Source: Neorhodopirellula pilleata
GTDB lineage: Bacteria; Planctomycetota; Planctomycetia; Pirellulales; Pirellulaceae
Reading direction: 5' to 3'
Length of the DNA: 64,000 nt
Assembly (NCBI RefSeq): GCF_007859915.1
Contig: NZ_SJPM01000002.1
Coordinates: 958,398 to 1,022,397, forward strand
The notes under the pieces were generated by a model. It saw nothing but the letters and a program-made list of their open reading frames with translations. It had not been told where the DNA came from and searched no databases. The translations under genes were made by a program, and so were the position numbers. Shown piece after piece: positions 8,021 to 19,297 of the stretch; position 1 is the first letter of the stretch; every line of letters starts with the position of its first letter.

Positions 8021-9442
8021 ATGTCCCCGACGTCCCCCCCGTCTTCCGCTGAATTGCCAATTGGATCGACGCCCCAGGTCGGGGATCGATCGAGCGTGAT
8101 GGTTGTGCCGGGCGGGCCAGTCGTCGGCAGCGTCCGACCGCCGGGCAGTAAGAGTTTGACCAACCGGGCGTTGATTTGTGCCGCGTTCGCCGAAGGCGCG
8201 AGTCGCTTGACCGGGGCCTTGGTGAGTGAAGACACCGAGGTGATGATCGACTCGTTGGCCAAGATCGGCGTGCGGATTCAAACCGAAAACGCGGGACGGA
8301 CGTTGATCGTCGAAGGCGTCGGCTCCTCCGCTGCATCCGAGCAGACCGGCGACTCACCGCACGAGATGTTCATCGCCAACAGCGGCACGACGGTCCGATT
8401 CTTGACCGCAGCTTTGTCGGCCTTCGGGGGTCGGTATCGTTTGTCGGGCGTGCCGAGGATGCACGAGCGACCGATCGGTGATCTGGTCGAAGCAATCGCG
8501 CCAGTCATGAGCGGGACAATCGCGGCCGTCTCCGGAGGTGGTTGTCCACCGGTCGAGATCGAATCGGCGGGCTGGACCGGCGAACCGATGAGCGTGGCAG
8601 GAAGCGTGAGTAGCCAATACCTGAGCGGCTTGATGATGGCCGCGCCGATCTCAGGCAAGACGGTTGAAATCAAGATCGTCGGTGAGTTGGTCTCGATCCC
8701 TTACGTGCGAATGACATCCGAATTAATGCGGGCGTTCGGCGGCGTGACGGATTGGAACTTGGAAACGACGCAGTCGATTAGAACCGGCGGCCGATACGTT
8801 GGGACGGATTACGCGATCGAGCCGGACGCTTCGGCGGCAAGTTATTTTTGGGCCGCTGCGGCGATCACCGGGGGACGGATCGGCGTCGAAGGATTGAGCG
8901 AGGACGCTCTCCAAGGCGACGTCGGTTTTGTCCGCGTGCTTGAGAAGATGGGAAGCCGTCTTCACCTTCAGGCCGATCGGATCGAAGTCGAAGCCAATGA
9001 ACTTCGTGGCGTCGACGTCGACATGGGCGAAATCAGCGACACGGTCCAGACGCTATCCGTGGTCGCATTGTTTGCCGATTCGCCGACCCGCGTGCGAGGC
9101 GTCGCTCACAACCGATTCAAAGAAACCGATCGAATCGGAAACCTCGCGATCGAGCTTCGCAAGCTGGGGGCTCGCATCGATGAGCATGACGACGGCCTGA
9201 CGATTCATCCGCTGACGACCGGAGATCTGGAGCGATTGTCCGAATCGACCGATCCGATCGTTTTTGAAACGTACCATGACCACCGGATGGCGATGAGCTT
9301 CGCGTTGCTCGGTTTACGACTTCCGGGCATCTTCGTCGCGGACCCCGCTTGCACCGGAAAAACTTACCCGGAATTTTGGGCGGACTTGGAGCGGTTGATT
9401 GACCGGCCTCACCATTGGTTTTCTCAGGAGACGAACGAGTGA
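8021..9442 (+). CDS. aroA: 3-phosphoshikimate 1-carboxyvinyltransferase (EPSP synthase)
   Basis: Sixth step of the shikimate pathway: transfers enolpyruvyl from phosphoenolpyruvate to shikimate 3-phosphate. At 473 residues it is somewhat longer than the usual ~430, owing to a polar N-terminal extension of about 25 residues. Conserved motifs are all visible: PGSKSLTNRAL near residue 41, NSGTTVRFL, EPDASAASYF, RFKETDRI, and DHRMAMSFAL plus CTGKTYPEFW near the end. These cover the substrate phosphate and PEP sites, so it should be active. The ATG at 8021 follows the small membrane gene by 14 bp, and its stop overlaps the GTG start of the next gene. Confidence 0.95.
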   Translation: MSPTSPPSSAELPIGSTPQVGDRSSVMVVPGGPVVGSVRPPGSKSLTNRALICAAFAEGASRLTGALVSEDTEVMIDSLAKIGVRIQTENAGRTLIVEGVGSSAASEQTGDSPHEMFIANSGTTVRFLTAALSAFGGRYRLSGVPRMHERPIGDLVEAIAPVMSGTIAAVSGGGCPPVEIESAGWTGEPMSVAGSVSSQYLSGLMMAAPISGKTVEIKIVGELVSIPYVRMTSELMRAFGGVTDWNLETTQSIRTGGRYVGTDYAIEPDASAASYFWAAAAITGGRIGVEGLSEDALQGDVGFVRVLEKMGSRLHLQADRIEVEANELRGVDVDMGEISDTVQTLSVVALFADSPTRVRGVAHNRFKETDRIGNLAIELRKLGARIDEHDDGLTIHPLTTGDLERLSESTDPIVFETYHDHRMAMSFALLGLRLPGIFVADPACTGKTYPEFWADLERLIDRPHHWFSQETNE

Positions 9443-10215
9443 GTTTGTTGCTGACGTGCGATACGGGTGGATGGAAAACGCCGACGCGTTTGCGCGATCG
9501 TTTGGCACCGGCAGAGGATTTCTCTGGTCTTCAGGTTGCTGAACCGGACTTGATTCCCACGACGATCAGCTTGCCTACGGATCGCTTGTCCCGTCGTGGC
9601 GTTGACCGAGAAGCCTACTTTGCGGCCCGTAAGTTGGCTCATCACGGCGGCAGCGAGTTGATCTGCAATGAGTTCCGTTCTGATTTGGTGGACGTCGGCC
9701 GGTCGTTACATCATCGAGATCTTTTTCCGCCTCAGGTGCGGGCTTTGCCGGTCGAAACCCGCGATGCGATTATTGAAGAGATCTACCATCCCTATCGTAA
9801 CCGGGTCCAACAAAGGATCGCCGAATTGTTGCAAACCTGGTCTTACGTCGTGCACTTGTCGGTCCGCACCTTTGACGCCAAGACGACCGGCGGGGATTGG
9901 CAACGGGGCGACCTCGGATTGCTTTACGACCCGGCCCGTAAGGACGAGCTGGATTGGTGCTTGGACTTGTTCGATGAACTCTTCGCATCGGTTCGGGAAT
10001 TAAAGGTGCGACGTAATCACCCTCATCGCGGGACGAACGATTCGTTGACCAAGTCGATGCGTGCTGAATTTCCGCCAGACCGGTATTTGGGTGTGGAATT
10101 AACGCTCAACCGAGCTTGGGTCAGTCGCCCGGTCATCCGGCGTGAAAAGGTACTCGAGCGAATCGGCCGATGCATCGGTCGTCTGGCCAACGCTTCGATC
10201 GAGCGGGCAGCATAG
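9439..10215 (+). CDS. N-formylglutamate amidohydrolase-like protein
   Basis: A 258-residue cytoplasmic protein. The GTG at 9439 overlaps the aroA stop (GTGA), which argues for translational coupling; an upstream start would overlap aroA further. Sequence blocks such as HHGGSELICNEFRSDLVDVGRSLHH, a central EIYHPYRNRV, and HLSVRTFDA near residue 133 fit the N-formylglutamate amidohydrolase (HutG-type) family, which releases formate from N-formyl-glutamate in histidine breakdown. No other histidine-degradation gene is nearby and the link to aroA is unexplained, so the true substrate is open. Confidence 0.65.
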   Translation: MSLLLTCDTGGWKTPTRLRDRLAPAEDFSGLQVAEPDLIPTTISLPTDRLSRRGVDREAYFAARKLAHHGGSELICNEFRSDLVDVGRSLHHRDLFPPQVRALPVETRDAIIEEIYHPYRNRVQQRIAELLQTWSYVVHLSVRTFDAKTTGGDWQRGDLGLLYDPARKDELDWCLDLFDELFASVRELKVRRNHPHRGTNDSLTKSMRAEFPPDRYLGVELTLNRAWVSRPVIRREKVLERIGRCIGRLANASIERAA

Positions 10216-10481
10216 TCTGCCCGCTCATCGCACCAACAATTGCCCAAAACAAAGGCTTGTATGAGGCGACGGTTCAATGGGGATCGAATGTTGATGGTTG
10301 CGGATCGTTCGGGATGTGCGATCGAAATGATCCTGACTTGAGCAGATTCGTTAATTTCGGTGCTGGTTTTCACCACAGATCCGCCGATGGCACTTAACGA
10401 CAAGCACACGCATGACGCGATTCCCTGTGCGTTTCAAGGACGAGGCTGGTTTCTTTCCCTTCAGCCTTACGAGTCCCAGTC

Positions 10482-11204
10482 GTGCGAAATCTTTCTTTCG
10501 GCGCTTTGATCGTCCTAGTCGGCTTCGTCGCCGCTCTACCCTTTCGAAAAGTCCCGCCGCATGGGTCGGCCGATGCGGACGCCTCCTTGGCCACCGGCCC
10601 ATCGACCGGACTGGTCGTTACCGGCGAAAACGTTTCGTTGGATCCGTTGGCACCAATGAGTCCAACAATTTCAGCCGACACCGTCGCTACGCCATGGTCG
10701 CATGTGGCGTCGCCGATGTTGATGACGCCAGAGCGTCCGGTCTCACGCTCGCGATCGACCGATTCGGTTCATCCGCAAATGGCCGCACGCATTCCATCGG
10801 ACGCCCAGTCGAGTCCGCGTCGTGATTTGCGGTTGCCGCTCACCTACGACGATCTCGCGGTCCCGCTGGTTACCCCTGGATATGTGGACGAGCGATACTC
10901 GGCGATCGCTAAGCCTGCGACTGGATCTCCGGCGGTCGACGCGTCGCCAACGAAGTTCGAGCCCCTTGCGATGACGAACGCGGCGGTAAGTGAGGCAACC
11001 GACGCTCCGTTCCAACAATTCGACTCGCAACCACCCTCGGTTCTGGCGTCGAGGGAGACGCCGACCGGGAAGCCTTCCACCGTCCCTTTCGTCTCGGCGA
11101 AACCATCGATCGAAGGACGTCTGGCGAGCGATACCCGCCCGGCATCTCAGGAGACCGACCGAGACGATCGCCCCCGGCACTGGATTCGTCAGCCGAGTGA
11201 ATGA
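10482..11204 (+). CDS. Exported or membrane-anchored Pro/Ser/Thr-rich protein
   Basis: A 240-residue protein starting with GTG at 10482. It has an N-terminal hydrophobic segment (about residues 4-20, ending in FVAALPFRK) that could be a signal anchor. The rest is low in hydrophobic residues and rich in Pro, Ser, Thr and Asp, with no recognisable domain; a disordered periplasmic protein is likely. It ends RHWIRQPSE. The gene stands between the amidohydrolase and parA with its own 266-bp upstream gap. Function unknown. Confidence 0.55.
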   Translation: MRNLSFGALIVLVGFVAALPFRKVPPHGSADADASLATGPSTGLVVTGENVSLDPLAPMSPTISADTVATPWSHVASPMLMTPERPVSRSRSTDSVHPQMAARIPSDAQSSPRRDLRLPLTYDDLAVPLVTPGYVDERYSAIAKPATGSPAVDASPTKFEPLAMTNAAVSEATDAPFQQFDSQPPSVLASRETPTGKPSTVPFVSAKPSIEGRLASDTRPASQETDRDDRPRHWIRQPSE

Positions 11205-11212
11205 GCTTGGCC

Positions 11213-11299
11213 GTTGGCATTTGGCGGTTGGATTGCTAAACGCCAATTGCCAATTGCCAATTGCCAATCGCCTGTTGCCTGTTACCTGTTACCTGTTAC
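11213..11299. repeat. Drifting heptamer array (CCAATTG to CCTGTTA)
   Basis: About twelve 7-bp units in constant register. The unit changes along the array: TGGCNNT-like, then CCAATTG three times, CCAATCG, CCTGTTG, and CCTGTTA three times. The period is kept while the sequence drifts, as expected for slippage followed by divergence. Confidence 0.8.
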
Positions 11300-11312
11300 T
11301 AACCTCGCTCCA

Positions 11313-11350
11313 TGCCGGGTCTGCGCCGAAGCGGCTTCGACCCAGCCTAC
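11313..11350. repeat. Hairpin repeat, TGCCGGGT/ACCCAGCCTAC family
   Basis: A 38-bp copy of the version with the GCCGAAGCGGC centre, matching 21447-21484 and 37808-37845 closely. It lies just 5' of the candidate parS. Confidence 0.85.
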
Positions 11351-11362
11351 GTTGGCCGTGTG

Positions 11363-11378
11363 CGTTCCATGTGGAACC
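11363..11378. promoter_or_regulatory. Candidate parS centromere site
   Basis: GTTCCATGTGGAAC (11364-11377) is an inverted repeat with 6-bp arms. With one flanking base on each side it matches 14 of 16 positions of the pseudomonad-type parS TGTTCCACGTGGAACC, differing at the first base and at one central base. It lies 166 bp upstream of parA, a usual place for parS. ParB would load here. One such match can arise by chance, so this needs binding or ChIP data. Confidence 0.45.
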
Positions 11379-11544
11379 GTCTGCGCGATCGGGGTGGGGC
11401 GTGTCAATGCCGGTTTCTTATGAAACCGATCTTGTTGCACGCGGTGCGTTTCACCTAGTTTCCCGCTGTCTGGGTTTCCCACGGTCTGGGAGTCCCGGCT
11501 GCCTGCATCTTCAGAATGTCCGGCAATCAAACCAGAGAAACATT

Positions 11545-12291
11545 GTGGCAAGGATCTTCAGCATCGTGAACCAGAAAGGTGGAGTTGGCAAAACGACGAC
11601 TTCGGTCAACCTTTCGGCAGCGCTCGCTTTGGCGGGACATCGCACGTTGTTGATCGATATCGATCCGCAGTGCAACGCCACCACGGCGGTTGGTCACGAA
11701 CCAGCCAAACACCATGCGCTGATCGGCGAGTCGCCGCTGCACGAAAGCGTCCTTGCCACCGAAACCGATAGCCTACAAGTCGTCCCGGGCAGCCGTCGGT
11801 TTCAAGACGCCGATGTGATGGCCGCCGCCGGGCCCGACGCGTCCAAACGCCTTCGCGGGCATCTCGATAGTGTTATCGACGAGTACGATTACATCTTGAT
11901 CGATTGTCCGCCCAGCGCCGGTGCGATGACCGAAACCGCACTCACGGCGAGCACCGAAGTATTGATCCCGATTCAGTGTGAGTATTTCGCCATGGTGGGC
12001 GTCGCTCAATTGATCGGAACCATCAAGAAGGTCATCACCGCGACCGACGGGCGTCTGACGTTCGGCGGGATCGTGTTGACCATGTACGACGAGACACTCG
12101 AGTTGACCCGCGAAATCGAGGATGATGTTCGCGACTTCTTTGGTGATATTGTTTTCGAAAATGTTGTGCCCCGGGACGTCGCGTTGTGCGAAGCTCCCAG
12201 TCACGGCAAGACTGTTTTTCAATACGCACCGCGGAGCCGCGGAGCATACGCTTATACTCAACTGTGCATGGAGGTGCTGCAGCGTGACTAG
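11545..12291 (+). CDS. parA: Chromosome partitioning ATPase ParA
   Basis: A 248-residue ParA/Soj ATPase. The deviant Walker A motif KGGVGKTTT is at about residues 11-19, followed by LIDIDPQCNATT, the switch/Walker B region IDCPPSAGAMTETAL (about 116) and IPIQCEYFAMVGVAQL. It forms nucleoid-bound dimers that segregate origin regions together with ParB. There is no N-terminal helix-turn-helix extension, as in chromosomal Soj-type ParAs. The GTG at 11545 is chosen because the family begins directly with this beta strand. It overlaps parB by 8 bp. Housekeeping genes around it support a chromosomal rather than plasmid origin. Confidence 0.93.
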   Translation: MARIFSIVNQKGGVGKTTTSVNLSAALALAGHRTLLIDIDPQCNATTAVGHEPAKHHALIGESPLHESVLATETDSLQVVPGSRRFQDADVMAAAGPDASKRLRGHLDSVIDEYDYILIDCPPSAGAMTETALTASTEVLIPIQCEYFAMVGVAQLIGTIKKVITATDGRLTFGGIVLTMYDETLELTREIEDDVRDFFGDIVFENVVPRDVALCEAPSHGKTVFQYAPRSRGAYAYTQLCMEVLQRD

Positions 12292-13351
12292 TACAACGAC
12301 TCAAGGATCGGCGAATCACGGTTCGACGTTCGATCGATCAGCCCGCGGTTCATCCCGTGGCGGAGCCGGCTCGAAAGACCGACGTTTGGGAAAGGGACTC
12401 GCGGCACTGCTCGGGACTCCGGTCGACGACGACGGCAATCCGATCGAAGAAGCCTCTTCGTTTGATCGAAGCTCCCCTAGACCCGCAGCGCCAGAAGGCA
12501 ATGCTTCGTCGATCAAGACGTTGGAGCTGCCGATCGATGACATTCAGCCTAACCCGTTTCAACCACGCCGGGAATTCAATCCCGACGAGATCGCTTCGCT
12601 TGCTGAAAGCATCAAGAACCATCAACAGTTGCAACCGGTTTTGGTTCGCGTTGTCGAAGGGCGATATCAACTCATCAGCGGCGAACGCCGTCTGCGAGCG
12701 ACCATCCACGCCGGACTCAAAACGATCCGCGCCGAAGTCCGCGAAGCCGACGATCGATTGGTCGCCGAACTGGCGATCATCGAGAACCTGCAGCGCAAGG
12801 ATCTTAACCCGATCGAGAAGGCGATGTCGTTCAAACGATACATCGACGAGCACCAATGCAAGCAGGACGATCTGGCTCGTCGATTGAGCATCGACCGGAG
12901 CACGATCGCAAACCTGATGCGTTTGCTCGAGCTTCCCCAAACGATCCTCGACATGTTGACCGCTGGCGAGATTAGCGCCGGTCACGCGCGCGCATTGCTA
13001 CCGATCGGAGAAGAACAAGTTCAGATCACCATGGCCCGCCGGATCGTCGACGAGACGTTGAGCGTGCGAGCGATCGAGAACGCGGTCAGCGAGATGCTCC
13101 GCGCCGAAGAAGACACCGAGACGGGTTTGAAAGTAACCAACAAGTCTCGACAAAAGCGCAAGCCGATCCCGCCGCACATCGAAGCGATGCAGCAAGAGAT
13201 GCGAATGGTGTTCGGGACGAAGGTCGAGATCAAAGCGTCGGCGCGGAGCCGAGGCAAGATCACGATTCACTTCAACGACGCCGACGAGTTCGAACGTTTG
13301 CGTGCATTGCTTGGTAGCGCCGCTCGACCGCAACTGCGAGTTGCCGGGTAG
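12284..13351 (+). CDS. parB: Chromosome partitioning protein ParB
   Basis: A 355-residue ParB/Spo0J protein. The GTG at 12284 overlaps the parA stop. Residues 1-75 are a basic and polar leader (RLGKGLAALLGTP is the usual ParA-stimulating N-terminal motif). The CTP-binding ParB domain follows (IQPNPFQPR, then SGERRLRA, then ENLQRKDLNPIEKA), then a helix-turn-helix domain (DDLARRLSIDRSTIANLMRLLELP) that reads parS. A C-terminal dimerisation domain ends near RLRALLG. All expected parts are present. It works with ParA in origin segregation. Confidence 0.95.
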   Translation: MTSTTTQGSANHGSTFDRSARGSSRGGAGSKDRRLGKGLAALLGTPVDDDGNPIEEASSFDRSSPRPAAPEGNASSIKTLELPIDDIQPNPFQPRREFNPDEIASLAESIKNHQQLQPVLVRVVEGRYQLISGERRLRATIHAGLKTIRAEVREADDRLVAELAIIENLQRKDLNPIEKAMSFKRYIDEHQCKQDDLARRLSIDRSTIANLMRLLELPQTILDMLTAGEISAGHARALLPIGEEQVQITMARRIVDETLSVRAIENAVSEMLRAEEDTETGLKVTNKSRQKRKPIPPHIEAMQQEMRMVFGTKVEIKASARSRGKITIHFNDADEFERLRALLGSAARPQLRVAG

Positions 13352-13437
13352 AGTGGCGGTTGGCACTTGGCGGTTGGCCAAGAGATGGGCTGCTGCCGTC
13401 GCTCCGCGACTCTCTGGTCGATGTGCTCACTTCAATA

Positions 13438-13457
13438 CCCCATGCTCACGCATGGGG
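13438..13457. repeat. CCCCATGC hairpin repeat
   Basis: CCCCATGC-4 nt-GCATGGGG, the same 20-bp hairpin that bounds the 107-bp repeats near the left end. It is again next to a GTCGCTCCGCGAC palindrome (about 13398-13410). Confidence 0.8.
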
Positions 13458-13472
13458 TAAACTTCTAGCGGT

Positions 13473-13582
13473 CTGTTGATTTAGTCGTAACCCGAAGCGT
13501 CAGCGAGGGATGGAACGCCATTAAATCCTCTGTAGGTATCCCTCGCTCACGCTTCGGGTTACGATGCAAACTAAATCAACAG
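13473..13582. repeat. 110-bp nested palindrome (REPIN/MITE-like)
   Basis: The outer arms are CTGTTGATTTAGT and ACTAAATCAACAG (13 bp). The inner arms are CGTAACCCGAAGCGT...AGCGAGGGAT and ATCCCTCGCT...ACGCTTCGGGTTACG, about 25 bp with one unpaired base. The loop is about 25 bp. It has no coding capacity. The shape fits a REPIN or small non-autonomous element. Confidence 0.85.
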
Positions 13583-13603
13583 CCCCTAGCGTCGCTCCGC
13601 GAC

Positions 13604-13670
13604 GCGAAAAGCGAAAAGCGAAAAGCGAAAAGCGAAAAGCGAAAAGCTAATAGCCAAAAGCCAATAGCCG
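13604..13670. repeat. Heptamer tandem array (GCGAAAA)
   Basis: Six GCGAAAA units followed by degenerate GCTAATA, GCCAAAA and GCCAATA units, all in a 7-bp register. Confidence 0.85.
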
Positions 13671-13995
13671 GTTGTTTCACGTTTCGGTTTCACGGGGCGG
13701 GTTTGCGCATGTGACGATTGAATGCGATCGTCGGCTTATGCGACTTCTTCATTTGCTTCCGCTTGGGCAGATCGCCCGCGTCCTGCCGCCTTTTTCAGTC
13801 GAGCGGGGCGGCGAAGCGTTTCTGATTTTCGGTGACCTTCCCGACGATACCTGTTCCGTCGACGGGTGAGTATTTCCGGGGCGCGTCGACATTGCCGGTC
13901 GGGCAAGAGAACACGATGTTTTCTTGGCACCACCCGACCGTTTCCCCAAATGCTGCTTCCCCATTTCAGTGGTTTCACTGTCGGGCATTGAAACG

Positions 13996-16900
13996 ATGGA
14001 CAAGGACGTAAAACGATCAATCTTGCTGTGGCCGATCATCGCATCGACGGCGATCATCGCATCGACGACGTTACCACTTTGGTGGCACAAGCAGGCACGA
14101 CAAGCGGCGGAATTCTCGGCGATCAAACAATCGCTCTCGATGGTGGTTCACTGCGGTGAGAAGCCGCTGGCGATCAGCGACAGTGCGTTGGCTGAGTCAT
14201 TGCGAGCTTCAGTCGCGAGCGACTGCGCGGCCCATCGACCCGACCGTGGCGTTCGAGGATTGGCTCTGCCGAGCCGGTTAATGATCGAAGAAGTTTTGGG
14301 AGAGACACTAGGCGACGAGAACGGCGTTTCGTCGTCCGCGTCGGCGGACCTTGCCGCAAGCAGCAAGGTGATCGCCCGCACCCTATTGGCACCGGTGTTA
14401 GATCCGGTGGCGGAGCTTGCAGGATTCTCGGGACTGGCGTCCGAAGGCGAGACGAATCGCCGCGCATCATCGACGCCGCCTTTTTGCGAGCCGAAAGCGC
14501 TCGTGGCACTCCCCTCCAGCCTCTCGCCTGGGCTGGACGATCCTTTTACCGCCACCGGTCGAGGTCACCTCGGCAATGCCGTTGCCACTTGTAACGATCA
14601 ATGGATGCTCGCGATTAACCCGGTTGCCACCGCAAAAGCGATCGCGATCGGTGACGCGTTGGCCTCCGAGCCGGCTTGCTTGAATCAGCCCAGCAAAACG
14701 TTGATTCCTCAATCAGTCGCCGTCCTCGCTCGGCCGATTTTTGCCAAAACACAAGAACATCCATCCGATCCGTATGAAGCGGAGTCAACTAACGAATCCA
14801 AGACGGCGCCGCGCACGTTTAAGATTGTCGGCAATGCCTGGCCGCAACCGAAACAACTCTATCGTGATCTCGCTCTCATTGCAGCGGACGCCGATGTGGC
14901 GAGTCTGGCGACTTCCGCGAACCGTCAAAGTTTCGCTTCGGTCCAATTACCGTCATCGTCGTCAGCCATTGTTCGCGAGCTCATTTCCGAAGGAAACCTA
15001 CAGCAGTTCAATGGTCACGATGCATCGCCATTACATCGATATGCGACCGCGCTAGTAATGGGCAGATGGGCGGACAAGGTTGGAACAACCATCGACGAAC
15101 TGCAGGCATTGCCGAGGATCGGAGACGAACGATCCGGGCAGCTGATCCGCGAGTTGGCGGCGCTGTCCGAAGCGGGACTGCAGATGGCCGAGCGGGTACC
15201 GGTGCGCGAACAGCAAATCCGCTGGTTGCGGGCCGCCCATGCTTGCTCGCGTCGATCCGCCATTTGGGGACCGATTTGGCGGTTGGCTCGTAACGGCGAA
15301 GAAACTCAGTATGTATCGCTTGCGACATCGAATGGCGAGAACTTGGCACCTCCAATCGAGATGGCAACGCTCGTTGGTCGCGTCCGAGCGGAACTGAATC
15401 AGACCGGAGATGAAGCCGGGTGGGATCGGTTCTTGCTGCTTGACGAGATCGAATCGGCATCCAAGGCCAGCAATGCCGACGAGCGTTCGTTAGTCGCACA
15501 GCGGTTTCTGTCGCGGCTCGATCACCATCTAATCCGAGCCGAGCATCGCGAGTGGCTATCACGGGATTCGATCCGTGCGTTAGCGGAATCTTTACAAATC
15601 TGGACGGTTCGCCCGATCGACTACAAGGAGCTTCTCGAAGATCTCGAACGAGGGGAAACCGATTCGATCGACTTGTCGGCGATCAAGGTCGGCGAGGTCT
15701 TTCAATCGTTACGATTTTCGCAAGACTTGGCGGCAGTTAAAGTCGCGAAAGCGATCGACTTGAACTATCGCAACGCAAACGTACGGACCGCGATCTCGGT
15801 TCAATTGATCGATCGTTTATTGCCTGAAGTTCCATCGAAAGTAAGTCCGATTCGTACTCGATTGTTGGGCAACGATGTTCGCGGGACCAGTCGAACGGAA
15901 TCCCAAATCGGGATTCGCCTGAATCCCTCGGAAGACTCATGGAACTTGAGCATACAAACACTCGGCGATGTACTCACAGAAAGCTACTCGGGCCAATCGG
16001 GCGTCACAGTTCTGACCAATGGGCAGAACGTTTTTGATGCGACGACGCCGCTCATCATCGGTGCTGACGGTTACCGAATCGGTGAAACGCACGTTGCCGT
16101 CACGGGCAGCCAGTTGCTTCGTGGCGTCCGGTCGAAATACGACGGGTGGCCGCTGATCGGCTCGCTGGTCCGAGGGATCGCCGAAAGTCGGTTTGAGGAA
16201 GCTCGGCCGCTTGCCATCCGGGCGAGCCAGCGTCAAATCGAAGGCACCGTTACTGAGGAATTGCAAACACAGTTGAATGCCAAGGCATCCCAGGGACAGA
16301 ACCAACTCGACGAGTTTGTATTTGGCCCATTAGGCCGCTTGAATCTAGAACCCAAAGTCATCGATTTGGAGACGACTTCCGACCGATTGGTCGCGAGATA
16401 TCGTTTGGCGGGCGACTGGCAACTCGCATCCAATACGCCGCGGCCACGGGCTTGGAGCGATAGTTGGATGAGTTTGCAAATTCACCAATCGGCGTTCAAC
16501 AACACGTTCGAGCAATTGCTTCCCAAGGGCAATGCCAAGACGTTAGGCGATTTCTTTCAAGACACGATGGCCCTGTTCGGCCGCGATAACATCGAATTGC
16601 CCGACGATGTGCCGGCTGACGCGCGGATCGAATTCGCGGCAACCCGGCCGATTACCGTCGAGATGGATGAGGGACGATTGACACTAACTCTGCGGGTGGT
16701 GAGCCTGTCCCAAGACGACGGAACCAGCTTGAAACGCTTTATCGTCCGAGCCGATTACCGACCCGAAATCGACGGGTTGTCGGCGAAGTTGGTACGTGAC
16801 GGTCACTTAAGTGTTAGTGGCCCTGGCATGTCGATGCGTCAGCGTTTCCCCATTCGTGCGTTGTTCAACAAGATACTCTCGGAGAGTCGAACGATTCCCT

Positions 16901-17064
16901 TAACCATGCCGCGTTTGGTGGAGCACCCGGCCGCACAAGACTTAGCGATCAGTCAACTCGAAATGCGCGACGGATGGTTGGCCCTCGCGATCAGCCCGAA
17001 TACATCGCCGAGGGTTGCCGTCGGAACACGTGTTCTCGTCGGGGAGCGAGTGATGAATCGATGA
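13996..17064 (+). CDS. Large unknown protein with N-terminal membrane anchor
   Basis: A protein of 1022 residues from the ATG at 13996; the longer frame opens with a TTG and is less natural. A single hydrophobic segment (about residues 9-30, ILLWPIIASTAIIASTTLPLWW) near the N-terminus suggests an inner-membrane anchor with the rest outside the cytoplasm, although no cleavage site is evident. The remainder is a mixture of helix-rich and strand-rich segments with very few cysteines and no motif that could be recognised. The gene stands alone, and its 3' end faces the convergent methyltransferase gene 41 bp away. It is probably a lineage-specific envelope protein. Confidence 0.65.
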   Translation: MDKDVKRSILLWPIIASTAIIASTTLPLWWHKQARQAAEFSAIKQSLSMVVHCGEKPLAISDSALAESLRASVASDCAAHRPDRGVRGLALPSRLMIEEVLGETLGDENGVSSSASADLAASSKVIARTLLAPVLDPVAELAGFSGLASEGETNRRASSTPPFCEPKALVALPSSLSPGLDDPFTATGRGHLGNAVATCNDQWMLAINPVATAKAIAIGDALASEPACLNQPSKTLIPQSVAVLARPIFAKTQEHPSDPYEAESTNESKTAPRTFKIVGNAWPQPKQLYRDLALIAADADVASLATSANRQSFASVQLPSSSSAIVRELISEGNLQQFNGHDASPLHRYATALVMGRWADKVGTTIDELQALPRIGDERSGQLIRELAALSEAGLQMAERVPVREQQIRWLRAAHACSRRSAIWGPIWRLARNGEETQYVSLATSNGENLAPPIEMATLVGRVRAELNQTGDEAGWDRFLLLDEIESASKASNADERSLVAQRFLSRLDHHLIRAEHREWLSRDSIRALAESLQIWTVRPIDYKELLEDLERGETDSIDLSAIKVGEVFQSLRFSQDLAAVKVAKAIDLNYRNANVRTAISVQLIDRLLPEVPSKVSPIRTRLLGNDVRGTSRTESQIGIRLNPSEDSWNLSIQTLGDVLTESYSGQSGVTVLTNGQNVFDATTPLIIGADGYRIGETHVAVTGSQLLRGVRSKYDGWPLIGSLVRGIAESRFEEARPLAIRASQRQIEGTVTEELQTQLNAKASQGQNQLDEFVFGPLGRLNLEPKVIDLETTSDRLVARYRLAGDWQLASNTPRPRAWSDSWMSLQIHQSAFNNTFEQLLPKGNAKTLGDFFQDTMALFGRDNIELPDDVPADARIEFAATRPITVEMDEGRLTLTLRVVSLSQDDGTSLKRFIVRADYRPEIDGLSAKLVRDGHLSVSGPGMSMRQRFPIRALFNKILSESRTIPLTMPRLVEHPAAQDLAISQLEMRDGWLALAISPNTSPRVAVGTRVLVGERVMNR

Positions 17065-17105
17065 CCTCATTTGAAACTCGAACAACGCGTGAATGTTTTG
17101 TTCGC

Positions 17106-19130
<2,025 letters not shown>

Positions 19131-19297
19131 AGTAGGTCTCACAGAGGTTCATCCATGGACAGGTCGCCGGTGGAGAATGTTTGATTCTGCCACGGGCGAC
19201 CTGTAACCTGTTCTTTTGGCGGTCGGTTCCATCGAGTCTCTGCGATGCCCCCAACCCTCCGCCGGTGGTCCTCCTTACCTGCTACCCCCTGCGCAAC

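Larger units (their letters stand above)
11205..11544. other. parA upstream region with repeats
   Basis: A 340-bp gap holding a long drifting heptamer array (11213-11299), one hairpin repeat (11313-11350) and a near-palindrome resembling parS (11363-11378). The parA promoter should be in the remaining 11379-11544, but no confident box was seen. Confidence 0.7.
13352..13995. other. Long repeat-rich intergenic region
   Basis: A 644-bp gap after parB. From left: a heptamer stretch (13357-13380), a CCCCATGC hairpin (13438-13457), a 110-bp nested palindrome (13473-13582), a (GCGAAAA)n heptamer array (13604-13670), a half parS-like TGTTTCACGT (13673-13682) followed by a second GTTTCACG (13687-13694), and about 300 bp without recognised features. 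No gene was accepted in it. Confidence 0.7.

Noticed and set aside
13672..13869. A 65-codon frame after parB
   Set aside because: It begins in the heptamer/half-parS region, is short, and lacks any supporting motif.
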